Assembly: GCA_036365145.1 (NCBI GenBank)
Contig: JAEOAD010002231.1
Coordinates: forward strand, 5,377,501 to 5,441,500
Reading direction: 5' to 3'
Source of the DNA: Orientallactaga sibirica
Taxonomy: Eukaryota; Chordata; Mammalia; Rodentia; Dipodidae
DNA: 64,000 nt
The position numbers and the translations under genes were made by a program. The stretch's first letter is position 1; the number at the start of each line of letters is the position of its first letter. Positions 10,626 to 21,600 of the stretch are shown here, one piece after another. The notes beneath the pieces were generated by a model. The model searched no databases and was not told the DNA's origin. It worked only from the letters and a program-made list of their open reading frames with translations.

Positions 10626-12240
10626 GTGCTCAGGAACTACTAAGATGATTCAAAATGAGTGAGCTAGGCTAGCAAAAATATTTGTATGAGATGTGGGTCT
10701 AATTTCAGCATCTACACAGTTTAGGGATACTGTGACAGGATTGATATTATTATGTCAGTTTATGTCCATAGAGAGTCAAGGTTTTAATTATTCATAATAT
10801 AAGACTTTTGAGTCACAGAACAATAGCAAACATATATAGCAATTAATAAACAGCCAAAAGCCAATGTCTCAGTCTCCAGAGTTCTGCCTCTCAGGAATGA
10901 GGCAGAGAGAACTGAGATTATAACAAGACCCACCTATGAAAGCAGTTGTCAAAACCAGGCCCAAATCTCAGGTGTGTGTGATCTGCCTTCCTGGGCCTTA
11001 TCAAATGTTCTTTGCCACGTGACTCTAATCAAATTCTGTACAGGATGTAAAACTACCATTGCTCCTCTGCTGTTCTCTCCTCATGTGCTGTTTTCTGAAA
11101 TTTTCATTTGCTTGCAGCTGATGTCCATCTTCACTGATGTAGCTGTAGTGTGCGCTACAGTATAAAATGCTCATCTCATGACAGTCTATGCATTTTTCTC
11201 TGACTAGTCTGCCACGAACGCATTCTATCTTTTATTCTTTGGGCATACATTGCACCTGTATAATGTCATCTTCTTAGAAAGTCTTAGAAGCCTTTCCTCT
11301 TCCTTCTGTATGCCCTTTTAAAGATATTACCTTCAGTTACTTTCACTCAGACTTCACATTTGCTAAGATAAACTCAAAGAGCTTTAGAAAGGGAGTGAGA
11401 TATTCATGAGGATTCATTTTGTCAACCTTCTGATTCTTTCCTCCTTCCATTTAGAGATGGTAGTCTCTTCAAATGCACATTTTGCTTTTGACAGCTCTGT
11501 GGTGACTGGGTGTGGCCAAATATAGGGTCTGACATAAAATCCACTGATACTAATTCAACTGCACAATGTTTATTTCAAAGCCAATGTTAATGAATGTAAA
11601 ATATTTCCTTTAACACTTTTACTTATACTCTACCTGGCTACATTTCTTGGAACCTTTAACATCCCTTCATCAGAACAGTATTTGCTTTCTACTGTTACAT
11701 ATAACAGTTCTTCTGTGTCCTGGCTTTAATTGGACTAACCCTTTTTGAGTAATAAAACATAGGTGTTTCTTGAGAATATTTTAAATATATTACAGACAAT
11801 ACAGTAAAAATTGAAAGAAATCATCTCAATATACACACCATTAAATTCATATATATGAAACCTTCCAAAGGGATCATTTTTTTTCTTGCCTTAATTACCA
11901 ATGATCCAGGCCTTGCTGTGAGCAAACTAGGATTGAAGAGTATGATTAGTCACTGATTTAGGCTTTTAAGTTACTGAGTTACCCATGACCTTGATAAATC
12001 CAAATCCAAATTAGTAGGGTGGGACCAAGATCATTTAAGAAACTGTAAAGATGTCAGGGAAATCATTACCATGAGTAAATTTCCTAGCCTCAGGTGAGTC
12101 AAACAGGAGAAAACCTGATTATCACCACAGCATGAACCCTAATTGAAATATGCAGAGGGAGAGCATTGGGAAATGTCTGTTGCTTGGGGATGTTTTCCTG
12201 AACAAGAAATCACCAGTCATACATGGAACAAGCCTGTCTT
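10626..12240. other. Mostly unique sequence, no recognised gene
   Basis: Nothing certain was found. A consensus-quality splice donor string, CAGGTGAGT, lies at 12091-12099, about 180 bases before the 12272 reading frame, but no matching acceptor or open frame was convincing. The open frame at 10974-11165 has no recognisable domain. Confidence 0.4.
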
Positions 12241-12271
12241 ACATGAGCAGGCCACAGAAGATGGCTGAAAA

Positions 12272-12544
12272 GTGGAGCAAAGGATGATGCCATTCCTCAT
12301 GGATCTCCATTCAGTGAACTTGATCTCTCGCTACAATTTCAGCAACCCTGAAGGACTTATTTTTTTCTTGTTGGTACTTTTGACTTTTTTGGGGTTTTCC
12401 TATTTATTGATTTTTCTCTTCCCAGAAAGACAAGGTGATGACAGCATGTCTAGTAGATTATCAGAAAGAAGGCAATTGAGTTTCAGCCAGGGAAAGATCA
12501 GGGGTCTGAGTGTTTCCAAAGAACTGAGATACTTATTGGAATAG
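12272..12544 (+). CDS. Possible small single-pass membrane protein exon, or relic of one
   Basis: A 90-codon frame in repeat-free sequence. Residues 28-50 (GLIFFLLVLLTFLGFSYLLIFLF) form one strong membrane segment, followed by a charged, arginine- and serine-rich tail (ERQGDDSMSSRLSERRQ). The layout of short N-terminus, membrane segment and basic tail ending in a leucine/glutamate stretch weakly recalls the first exon of SPATA31/FAM205 testis proteins; this is inference only. A second in-frame ATG at codon 10 is an alternative start. A donor-like AGTGTAAGC follows the stop by about 7 bases, and AATAAA lies near 12695. It could equally be a chance frame. Confidence 0.3.
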   Translation: MEQRMMPFLMDLHSVNLISRYNFSNPEGLIFFLLVLLTFLGFSYLLIFLFPERQGDDSMSSRLSERRQLSFSQGKIRGLSVSKELRYLLE

Positions 12545-13249
12545 CCAGTGTAAGCGCCTGCAGTGAAATTTTCTGTTGGAGAGGAAATGTGTTAAGTCTA
12601 CAGTATGAGTCAGCTTTACTCACACTTAGTGAGGGTTTGAATTATTTAGCATCAGCTCTCCAACTTTTATACCCCATTCCATATGTTAAATTAAATAAAG
12701 TTTGATTTAAACTGTCTTTATTTGCAGTAAGCTGCAACTTGATTTAGTATGTAATCAACTGCAGTCTACCTAAAAGTATATTTTTATTACAAATCACTAT
12801 ATCACAGCACCTTAGTTTCTACTAACCACTAACTGCCAACTGGTTATACCATGTCCATATATGGAAAATGCTTCCTGATAACATGCCTGACTAATGAAAA
12901 CACCTACCTGCAGCCAATAAAGCTACTTAAGAATTTCAGTGACTTTTATTTTTTACTTAAAAACATGATCTATGCACATTGCTCTGTGGAGATCACTTAT
13001 TGGAGATCTGATCTCCAATCTCATATGGCTATCTCATAAAGAATTCTTTGGTCAAATAGATTCTGCTAAATTTTGTGAAAGTTTCTTTTCAAAAACTTTG
13101 AAATATTTTTTAAGAACCTCAAAACCCTTAAATGTTCTAAAGTTATCATCTAAATTTCATCAGTTAAATTTTGGTCACCATCATAAAAGGGAGTGGGTTG
13201 GCAAATATAGGAATGAATACATCTTTTAAAAATGTGTTATGTTACTTGT
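12545..13249. other. AT-rich sequence downstream of the 12272 frame
   Basis: No repeat or gene was recognised. AATAAAGTTTG near 12695 is a possible polyadenylation signal for the preceding frame. The frames at 12851-13039 and 12972-13229 show no domain features. Confidence 0.35.
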
Positions 13250-13960
13250 GGGGAGGCATGGACAGACAACACTTAGTCATCCCAGAGAGGACAGCGACAA
13301 CAGAACAATCAAAGAATTCCACCAAATCTAGCTGAGTCAAAGGCAGCTGCATTGCCAACTGCAACTCCCTACACAACTTGAAGGAAGCTCTATTGGTCTA
13401 GTTTTAGCCTTCCCTCTCTGAGCCATTGTTGTTGCTTAGATAATGTCAAGGGGGGCTTGCAAATCTTATAATTTCCAGGAACTTCCTGAGCCTTGCAATT
13501 TTCATTTTTTTACTTTCCTGAGCCTTATAAGTATTATTTACTTGCTGAGTCTTATACACCTCACTCTTCCATAAACAAGGGATTGTTTCAATTCAGTGGA
13601 AGTTTCTTTAGAACACCACAAGAGCAGCAGGTTGAGTGGTAACAAGATCACTGTCTGCAGCACAGAGCCATGGCTTGTGTGGGCAGGAATCAGAATCCCA
13701 GTTTGCACATGTATTCACTTGGTTGGGATGAGTGACACATATCTTGCCCGAGGATGAAGGCATTCAGATTGGGAGGCTAGTGTAAGCCCTGTGCCTGCCA
13801 TTCTTAGTTATGCAATCTCTGCTATGCAAATAAGAGAAATTCTGGTTGGCCAGTGATTGGTCCTGAGCAAAGGCTCTGATTATGGGGCTACAGGGCTGCA
13901 GTACTGTAATTCTAGGGCCATGATTTGCATTTTAACCAGAACCCAGATTTATCTACTTGG
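13250..13960. promoter_or_regulatory. Unclassified GC-richer segment with octamer and CCAAT-type motifs
   Basis: This block is less AT-rich than its flanks. It holds ATGCAAAT (13824-13831), an inverted CCAAT (ATTGG, 13856-13860) and an inverted octamer ATTTGCAT (13923-13930). Nearby, TGAGCCTTGCAA, TGAGCCTTATAA and TGAGTCTTATAC (13489-13555) form a decayed triplicate. It may be an old LTR or a regulatory element. No neighbouring gene start supports a promoter. Confidence 0.25.
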
Positions 13961-14156
13961 AGGTAGAAGAATACTCTGATAGGAGCCTCTTCCTTTAGTC
14001 TCATTTCTTGATAGGCTTCCCTCCATGTGATCATTTTCATATTATAATATCGATACCTTTAATTTATAGTCATACATCTGAATATAAAGACCATATTGCA
14101 CATTTATTAAAGTCACATAACAGCAAAATATGTTTTTATTATATCAATCTGACCCA

Positions 14157-14210
14157 ATTTTCTTTTTTTTTCTTTTTATTTATTTATTTGAGAGAGGGAA
14201 AGAGGCTGAA

Positions 14211-14242
<32 letters not shown>

Positions 14243-14392
14243 TGGGAGCACCAGGGCTTTCAGCCACTGCAAACAAACTCCAGGCACATGTGCCACCTTT
14301 TGTCTCTGGCTTATGTGGGTCCTGGGGAACTGAACTGAGGTCCTTTGGCTTTGCAGGCAAGTGCCTTAACCGCTAAGCCATCTCTCCAGCCC
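14157..14392 (-). mobile_element. tRNA-derived SINE with target-site duplication
   Basis: Reverse-strand copy: TTTATTTATTTATTTGAGAG, a GA tract, CAGCCACTGCAAACAAACTC, and the terminal TAAGCCATCTCTCCAGCCC. Near-identical flanks CTGACCCAATTTTCT (about 14149) and CTGACCCATTTTTCT (about 14392) are the target duplication. The frames at 14008-14376 and 14130-14333 are this element in translation. Confidence 0.92.
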
Positions 14393-15640
14393 TGACCCAT
14401 TTTTCTCATGTAATTTTATGCTGACTAATATATTTTTGCACTGGAAATACTAATTACAAATTATACTTCTCAATACATATATATGCCTGTAATTCTTTGC
14501 ATTATGAGAATGTCCTATGATTTAGATTATTTTAGAAGACAATTGACCACAGATATATTACCAGATAATACACTTTTTTTTCCAAAGAAGTGCATCTTGA
14601 AATTTATGTGTTAATGTGACACGTTGGAGGTTTAAATAAAATTATTACTTAAGGAAACTACAGTGGTGCATTTCTATAGTTCTACTACCCAGTAAATTGA
14701 AGCAGAAAAATTGTGCAAGCCTAGGAGTTTGAGGACATACTGCACAAGCAAGACCCTCATCCTTAATAAATACTTGATTGATACATAAATGTAATGTCTT
14801 TGTGTTTATTTTATTGTATGTCTATAATTGCAGTAGTATTATGAAATTATAAAATAATAGTTTCTTAGTGTGATAAACTTCTCAGGTAGTAGACATACTT
14901 TCCTGTTTGTTAATTAAACAACAAACAAAAAAAAAGCTACAGTTTGTTCAAACCAGGATTTAGAGAAGGTCAATTTATTATCATTAGTTGATATTTCTAA
15001 GACTTTGAATTTGTTTTTTTCCTCCTCCCTTTCCCTTCTCCTCTCCTTTCTTGTCCATTTCCTACCTTATTCTTTCCCCTTTTACCTTCTTCTCTCCTCT
15101 CCTATCTCTTATTCTCCTAGTCTTATTAGTTGTTGAATAAATCATATGATTGTAAAGGATGTGGAACACTGTGAAGTCTCCTGGTTATATTTACATAGGC
15201 TACATTAGATATATAAATATATCTTATAAGTATTTATTACATTTTCCACCAAATTATGTGTAATTGTTCCTTGGGTAAACTATTGATCTCTTTTTACTAT
15301 TGACAAAGATTTGTTTGTAGTTTCTCAAGTCTTACAAAAGCTGGATTTAAATAGTAAGTACAGTGCCTTTCCACCTCAGATTCTGTCACTCATGACAAAA
15401 GTCATTCACAATGATGATGTAATGTCACAATGATGAAATTCACTCATATTTTTATATGTAATGTTAGTTATTCTATTTGTTGTTCTAAGTATTCTGCTGT
15501 TCAGTCACATTATTATTTGCTTACATAGTCATATGTTGATGCAAAATTTACTTCCTGTTGTGAGTCATTGCAAACAAGGCTATTTTTCTATGAGCAAAAG
15601 ATGAGTATAATATTAAAGTGTTGCTAAACTTTGTGTTTTT
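14393..15640. other. AT-rich unique sequence with a proto-B1-like relic and a pyrimidine tract
   Basis: From about 14655 to 14770, GTGGTGCATTTCTATAGTTCTAC followed by CCTAGGAGTTTGAGGAC and AAGACCCTCATCC looks like an old plus-strand 7SL-derived monomer. From 15019 to 15120 the plus strand is almost wholly C and T. No gene seen. Confidence 0.45.
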
Positions 15641-15803
15641 TTATGTGTTTGCTTTTTGAGCAGGGTTTTACTCTAGCTCAGGCTTACCTGGACCTCAGTC
15701 TATATCCCCAGGATGTCCTCAAACTCACTGTCATCCTCCTACCTCAGCCTCTCAAGAGCTGGGATTACAGGAATTAACCACCATGAGTGGCTTGGTTGCT
15801 TTT
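15641..15803 (-). mobile_element. B1 SINE, diverged
   Basis: Reverse-strand B1: CAGGGTTTTACTCTAGCTCAGGCTTACCTGG, then CCTCCTACCTCAGCCTC and GCTGGGATTACAGGAATTAACCACC. The frame at 15713-15922 runs through it. Confidence 0.8.
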
Positions 15804-15823
15804 TACTTATACTTTGTGAATTC

Positions 15824-15864
15824 ACAGCTAGTTCAGTTGGTAGAGCATTAAACTCTTATTCACA
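15824..15864 (+). pseudogene. 5' half of a tRNA-Lys(CTT) gene, truncated in the anticodon stem
   Basis: Bases 15827-15864 match the tRNA-Lys(CTT) D-arm, anticodon loop and most of the anticodon stem at about 32 of 38 positions (GCTAGTTCAGTTGGTAGAGC, then ACTCTTA with the CTT anticodon). The acceptor 5' strand is mostly lost, and no T-arm follows, so it cannot make a tRNA. The A-box survives but no B-box, so polymerase III transcription is unlikely. It could be a retroposed tRNA half or the relic of a lysine-tRNA SINE. Confidence 0.6.
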
Positions 15865-16298
15865 TTTAATTTTTAATTGCAAAATAATTGCATGTATTTA
15901 TAAGATCAAAAGTGCCTTTTGATATAGCTAAACACTGAAATGGTTAAATAAAGTTTGTAATTACACTTATCACCTCAGCTACTTTTTACTTTTTTGTGAT
16001 GACATTTAAAATCTACTTATTTAGCAATTTTATGGAGTTTAGTTTTGTCCTATAGGTAAGAAATTAAGTCAAAGTCACAAACATTTTCCTATATTTTGAG
16101 AATTTTAAATTAAAGTGCATAATTACATGTACTTAAATTAAATTGGAATTCATTTTCTAATTAACTATTGACTAACAAAGTTAAAGCTTCAAATTTTGTA
16201 TTCAGATAATATGTTGAATTAAGTTGGCATTATTATTCAAATAAATTGACTAAGTTTATGTGGGTATATACCATAATCTCTATTATTACACCTCTTTT

Positions 16299-16500
16299 CT
16301 TAAAAAAATATTTTTTACTTATTTATTATAGATGGGGAGAGAGAGAGAGAGAAAAGGAATGGACATGCCAGGGCCTCTGGCCACTGCAAATGAACTCCAG
16401 ACATATGTGACACTAGCTTAAGTGGGACCTGGAGAATTGAACCTGGGTCTTTAGACTTGGCAGGCAAGTGTCTTAACCTCTAAGCCATCTTTTCAGCACA
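16299..16500 (-). mobile_element. tRNA-derived SINE with target-site duplication
   Basis: It runs from TTATTTATTATAGATGGGGAG and a GA tract through GCCACTGCAAATGAACTCCAG to CTAAGCCATCTTTTCAGC. The flanking duplication is ATTACACCTCTTTT at about 16285 and 16501. Confidence 0.9.
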
Positions 16501-17035
16501 CATTACACCTCTTTTTATTGCTATACCTAAGTAATTATTGAAATTAAGTAAAGTCATTTTACTACTATTGGTAATATATTCAATATTATTTCAAATTTAT
16601 TTCTAATTTTATTCTTTTCATTGTAAAAATATTGATACAATGTAGATGGTGTCTTTCTACCTCCTTATCTATTTATAACCATATAATACTACATATATGT
16701 TGTAGGATGGAGGTTGGTTCCTGACACCTTGCTAAAGTTACTCATTTTCTAATTTGAGTAATTTATTTTGATTCAATTGTATACCCTATATAAAAGTTCA
16801 TGTTACCTATGAATAAAGAGTTTAATTTCCTAATTTTTAAATTTGATTTTTACTGTATGGGGTGTTTTCTGCTTTTAGTTACAATATTTAAATTTTCAAA
16901 GTTGTGATTGGGCCTTAGGTTTCTTACAGATATTATGAAGTCTCTCTGTTTTTTTCAGATGTTTCTCATTTATGTTTTGAGGAGAATAGTTAAATGTAGA
17001 TGTACCTCCACATGACACTGGATTTTATGGGTCCA
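16501..17035. other. AT-rich sequence, nothing recognised
   Basis: No gene or clear repeat was seen. The region is rich in short A/T runs and lacks long open frames. Confidence 0.4.
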
Positions 17036-17195
17036 TTTTTTTTTTGTTTTGTTTTTTGAAGTAGGGTCTCACTCTGGCCCAGGCTGACCTGGAATTAAAT
17101 ATGTAGTCTTAAGGTGGCCTTGAACTCAAGGCGATCCTCCTACCTCTTCCTCCCAAGTGCTGGCATTAAAGGCGTGTGCCACCATGCCCGGCTCG
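17036..17195 (-). mobile_element. B1 SINE
   Basis: Reverse-strand B1 with a T-rich left end, GTAGGGTCTCACTCTGGCCC, CTGACCTGGAATTAAATATG, GTGCTGGCATTAAAGGCGTG and a CCCGGCT terminus. Well preserved. Confidence 0.92.
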
Positions 17196-17575
17196 GAATC
17201 CATTTTTTCATCAGTTCACATTGACTTTGTTAGGCTACTAATGTGGTGAATTTAAGGTAAAATACTATATGCCATGTTTATACATTTTCTAATCTAAACA
17301 GCTTAAATTATTTCATATTTTCTGCATGTATATAGTAGTTCACATTAATTAGAAATTTAAATTTTAATCCTACTGTTCATAAAACACAAGAAAAACATCT
17401 TAAATTATTTATATATACATTATCAGTTTATTAAAAGATATTGTTAATCATCCCAAATATATTGGAAAATATATTGGAAAAATTATAATGAAATAAAATA
17501 TATTAGGATAATCCATTTATGTAGGTAAACTTAAAGGTATCTTTGAAAACCCCTAAGCATGAAATGATAGCTTTT

Positions 17576-17793
17576 AAAAATTTTACTTCTTGTTTATTTT
17601 ATTAGAGAGAAAGAGAGAGAGAGAGAGAGGAAGGGAAAGTGAGGAAGATACAGATAGAGAATGGGTGTTTCAGGGCCTACAGCCACTGCAAATGAACTCC
17701 AGATGCATGCATCACCATGCACATCTGGCTTATGTGGGTCCTGGGGAGTTGAACCTGGGTTCTTTGGCTTTACAGGCAAGCACCTCCAGCCAG
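17576..17793 (-). mobile_element. tRNA-derived SINE with a deletion in the tRNA head
   Basis: The body is typical (GA tract, CCACTGCAAATGAACTCCAG, GGTTCTTTGGCTTTACAGGC), but the last part jumps from CAAGCACCT to CCAGCCAGAC, so the TTAAC-CTAAGCCATCT block of the head is missing. The frames at 17590-17817 and 17661-17954 are translations of this SINE. Confidence 0.85.
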
Positions 17794-18017
17794 ACAGCTT
17801 TGTTTTTAAATTACTAGTTTTATCTTCAATCCCAGTAAATTCAAACGGCCTATTATGTCAGCTCTACCTGGCTAAGATAAAAGCCTTGAATAAAGAGGTT
17901 TCAAAAAGAGACTGTAGCAGAAGAGGAAGAAAGAGAAAAATAGACAGAAGGTAGACTGGCAATAATAGGTCTTAAACATTTCTGCTATAATTGTAAGCCC
18001 AAAAATTATCCTAATTT

Positions 18018-18054
18018 TTTTTTAAATAATGCCTTTTTATTTTTTCACTTAGTT

Positions 18055-18097
<43 letters not shown>

Positions 18098-18269
18098 AGA
18101 GAGAAAGAGGCAGATAGAGGATGGGCATATTAAGGCCTCCAGCTACTGCAAATGAACTCTAAACTCATATGCCCCCTTGTGCATCTAGCTTACATGGGTC
18201 CTGGGGAGTTGAGCATGGGTCTTTGGCTTTGTAGGCAAATGCCTTAACTGCTAAGCCATATCTCCTGCC
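18018..18269 (-). mobile_element. tRNA-derived SINE with long GA microsatellite
   Basis: A (GA)n run at 18059-18094 is followed by the SINE body (CTACTGCAAATGAACTC, GCATCTAGCTTACATGGG) and the head TAAGCCATATCTCCTGCCC. The repeat run sits exactly where the family carries its CT-rich 3' part. Confidence 0.88.
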
Positions 18270-18545
18270 CCTAAAATTTTTATACAAACCTATTTTGGAC
18301 AAGAATAATAAATTTTAGTTTATGATGACTTAAAAGATGAAAAAAATTAAGCCAGCATAGGCTTGCTTTTTGGTATTTTCAGGAATTTCACAGGCAGATT
18401 TTTGACACATGATGTTGTAAAATACATTTGGTTCTAAGAAATCCCCAGTGCCAAAGGGTTTGGGGAAGCTGAAAGTGCATGTTTATCATAATTTATGTGC
18501 ACATACAAAATACACTATGGAAGTTCCTTCAAACTTGAAAATAGG

Positions 18546-18692
18546 GTGTGGAGAGATGGTTTAGTGGTTAAGGTCCTTGCCTGCAAAGCCTAAGGACACA
18601 GTTTTGATTCCCCAGTACTTGTGTAAGCCAGATGCACAAGGTGGCATGTGAGTCTGTAGTTCATTTGCAGTATTTAAAGTGCCTGGTACATC

Positions 18693-18747
<55 letters not shown>

Positions 18748-18785
18748 TCTCTCTCTTTCAAATAAATAATAATACTTAGAAAAAT
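18546..18785 (+). mobile_element. tRNA-derived SINE with long CT microsatellite
   Basis: The head is GTGGAGAGATGGTTTAGTGG, then GCCAGATGCACAAGGTGGCA, a pure CT run at about 18696-18742, and an AAATAAATAATAA tail. It lies in inverted orientation to the SINE at 18018-18269. Confidence 0.88.
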
Positions 18786-19077
18786 ATTGTATATTCTTAG
18801 AAACATCTCTAACATGACTGCTGCTGAGGCCAGTAGATTTGCATGTGCCATCAAATTAGCCATCATATACACAGAGTAATAATCTCATGCACACAATGAC
18901 ACATAGAAAACAATTACAACTCCATTAATTCAGACTGCATGCTTGGATCAATCATCACAAGTTTATAAAACACTAGTCAACTAGAATTTCCCCTAATGGG
19001 CACTAGGATAGTATAGACCAGATACATACTTTTTTTTTTTTTTTTTACATTAGAGAACTCCTGAGGGGTTCTTTAAA

Positions 19078-19302
19078 AAAAAAATTAAATAAATTACTTC
19101 AAAGAGAGAGAAAGAGGCAGATACAGAGAAAGAGAGAGAACGAAACAGAAAATGGGCATTCCAGGGCCTTCAGCCACTGTAAACAAACTCCAGATGCAAG
19201 TGCTACCTGTGCATCTGGCTTATATGAGTCCGAGAGAATCAAATCTGGGTCCTTTGGCTTCAAAGACAAATACCTTAACCTCTAAGCCATCTCTCCAGCC
19301 CA
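19078..19302 (-). mobile_element. tRNA-derived SINE
   Basis: It comprises TTAAATAAATTACTTC, AGAGAGAAAGAGGCAG, CCACTGTAAACAAACTCCAG, GGGTCCTTTGGCTTC and CTAAGCCATCTCTCCAGCCC. A T-run at about 19030-19049 lies just to its left, separated by some 30 unique bases. Confidence 0.88.
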
Positions 19303-20664
19303 TATATTAGCAAACTCCTACATCTCGTTGTTTCTCTGTGTTCCTTATATCACTTCCCTGCTACTTGACAATACAAAATCGGCACACCTATAGATACCCT
19401 GAGTTCAAAAGAACCCAATAATGCTCAAAAGAGTCTTAATAAATAATTTCTTCTGTTAGGCAAAAGACAGATGACCAAATAGTTCAAAAGAACGTTCCTA
19501 CTGGCAAGGAATGAAAAGCAAGGCTTGAGGTACATAGATTCAGGAAAATGAATCAGGAGTTAGATTTCAGGATCATGAGTCCAAACAACCATTACTCTGT
19601 ATTGCTAAGTAGTGATAGAAAGCTGCCAATACCTACTTAAGTGGAGAAATAAGATTCTAGCAAGATTGATTCCAGCAGCTGTATGGGGTAATTCGAACTT
19701 TACTCTCTGTTTGGGGTCAAGTGGGTAGGCTGATGTCCAAGAGATGTATTTTCAGCTGGTTCAGCTTGCTTCAAGTTATCACACACTATATGGAAGAAAA
19801 TCTCTTACAAACTCTTTTACTCTGGATCCTTCTTTTTGCAGGGTAACATCTATAAAAATCACTGGCAAGCTTTTCTAATATACACTCCAGCACTCCTCTA
19901 TAAATGAACCGTGTTCTACTATCCTGTTTTACTGGCTTTCAGATAATAACCTAAGGATAGGCATGTAATCATTGTTGAAAATTTGAAAGCTATAGAAAAA
20001 TATAGGAAAAATGCAAAAAAAAAAACAACAAAAAAAAAAAACCCTGTCCATTTATCCAGACATAAATAGTCAAAATTGTTAGTGTTAATTTTTTCTCTTG
20101 AATGTATAGATAGCTGTTTCCTCCAAGATGGGCATGGCATTGCCAACTTGATGGAGAGTGGCTGTGGGATAACCCATACATGGTCCTCATGAGATCAGTT
20201 CTATTAACATTCCTGATGGAGAGGGCATAGACTCACCAATCTCATGAGACTGTCACAAAGGATTCCCCTCACAGACCCCCTTCCCTCATGGAAAGAAATA
20301 AATAACCAACTACAATGGGGCTTCTTATGAGGTACAGAGGCCAGTAAATATCCATGGGGAAACCCACTGGCTCAGCTGCTTTTGAATTCCATTTGGGAAG
20401 TCATGGTGGCTCCACTGCCTCTGACTAGACCTATACTTCTGTCCTCCAACCCCCAAAGAAAAACCTCTTTGCCTAAACAAGTGGAACTTGGATTTAAAAC
20501 CTTTTTTGGTCAGCAATGCCCACTCTGCCTGACATGAATAGATGTGTCGTTATATCTTCCTAGGCAAAGTCACATGACAGAATGCTTGGCTATGAAAATA
20601 TATTTAGATTTGATAGAATAAGGTATACATGTATATTTATATTCAAATGCCAATGATCTATTTT
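19303..20664. other. Unique sequence, no recognised gene
   Basis: No repeat was confidently matched. An interrupted A-run lies near 20017-20040. The open frames here (19919-20146, 19990-20190 and 20325-20516, minus strand) lack domain features, and the first two are built on the A-run. Confidence 0.4.
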
Positions 20665-20930
20665 ATTTTTTATTTATTTATTTATTTTTATTATTTTTTT
20701 GGAGAGAGACACAGAGAGAGAGAGAGAGAGGGAGAAGAAGACAGAGCTGGGCGCGCCAGCAGTGTCTCAGCTGCTGCAAACGAAATGCAGATGTGTGCCC
20801 CCTTGTGGTCAAGTGCGGCATTGCGCCCTTGTGACACTGCATTTGGCTAAACGTGGGACCTGGAGATTGGAACCAGTGTTCTTAGGCTTAGGAGGCAGGC
20901 GCCTTAACCCCTAAGCCATCTCTCCAGCCC
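20665..20930 (-). mobile_element. tRNA-derived SINE, alternative middle subfamily, with target-site duplication
   Basis: The head is standard (CTAAGCCATCTCTCCAGCCC), but the middle differs from the common family: CAGCTGCTGCAAACGAAATGC, CCCCCTTGTGGTCAAGTGCG and GACACTGCATTTGGCTAAACG. Flanks CCAATGATCTATTTTA at about 20648 and 20931 form a perfect 16-base target duplication, so the insertion is fairly young. Confidence 0.92.
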
Positions 20931-20959
20931 CCAATGATCTATTTTAAAATATCCCTTAT

Positions 20960-21120
20960 GAGCCAGGCATGGTGGTGCATGCCTTTAATCCCAGCACTTG
21001 GGAGGCAGAGATAAGAGGATTGCCATGAGTTCAAAGCCACCCTGAGACTGAATTCCAGGTCAGTCTGGGCTAGAGTAAAACCTTACCTCGAAAAAAAAAA
21101 AATTAATTAATTAATTAATT
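20960..21120 (+). mobile_element. B1 SINE with target-site duplication
   Basis: It starts GCCAGGCATGGTGGTGCATG and includes CCAGCACTTGGGAGGCAG and CCACCCTGAGACTG, ending in an A-run and an (ATTA)n tail. Flanks ATATCCCTTATGAG (about 20949) and ATGTCTCTTATGAG (about 21128) are the duplication with two mismatches. Confidence 0.92.
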
Positions 21121-21360
21121 AAAATAAAATGTCTCTTATGAGCCTAAGAACTTTTGTCATTTAATTAAATTTACATTGATCAATGTTTCTAATAATGAGT
21201 TTGATTTAAAATGCAAAGATGACCAAATTTCCAATCCAGCCAACATGTTGGACACCTCTTTCTCCCTGTTGCTCCTGCAGTCCAGCTGTGGGGATTGCAC
21301 AGAGCAGAAAGAACCTGAGCTGGCTTGGGATTCTAGTTCTAAAGAAATGGAAACCATGGA

Positions 21361-21600
21361 TGGGCTGGAGAGATGGCTTAGCGGTTAAGGCGCCTGCCTC
21401 CTAAACCTAAGAACACTGGTTCCAATCTCCAGGTCCCACGTTTAGCCAGATGCAAAGTGACACAAGGGCGCAATGCCACACTTGACCACAAGGGATTTTG
21501 TTCGCAGCAGCTGAGACTTTGCTTGTATGACCATCTCTATCTCTCTTCCTCTGTCTCTCTCTGTGTCTCTCTCAAAAAAAAAAAAAAAAAAAAAAAAAGA
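21361..21600 (+). mobile_element. tRNA-derived SINE, alternative middle subfamily
   Basis: The head is GGGCTGGAGAGATGGCTTAG, the middle TTTAGCCAGATGCAAAGTGA and CAATGCCACACTTGACCACA, then a CT tract and a 24-base A-run. Flanks GAAATGGAAACCA (about 21347) and GAAATGTAAACCA (about 21604) are the target duplication. Same subfamily as 20665-20930, opposite strand. Confidence 0.92.

Noticed and set aside
14008..14376. 122-codon frame
   Set aside because: Mostly the GA tract and body of an antisense SINE in translation.
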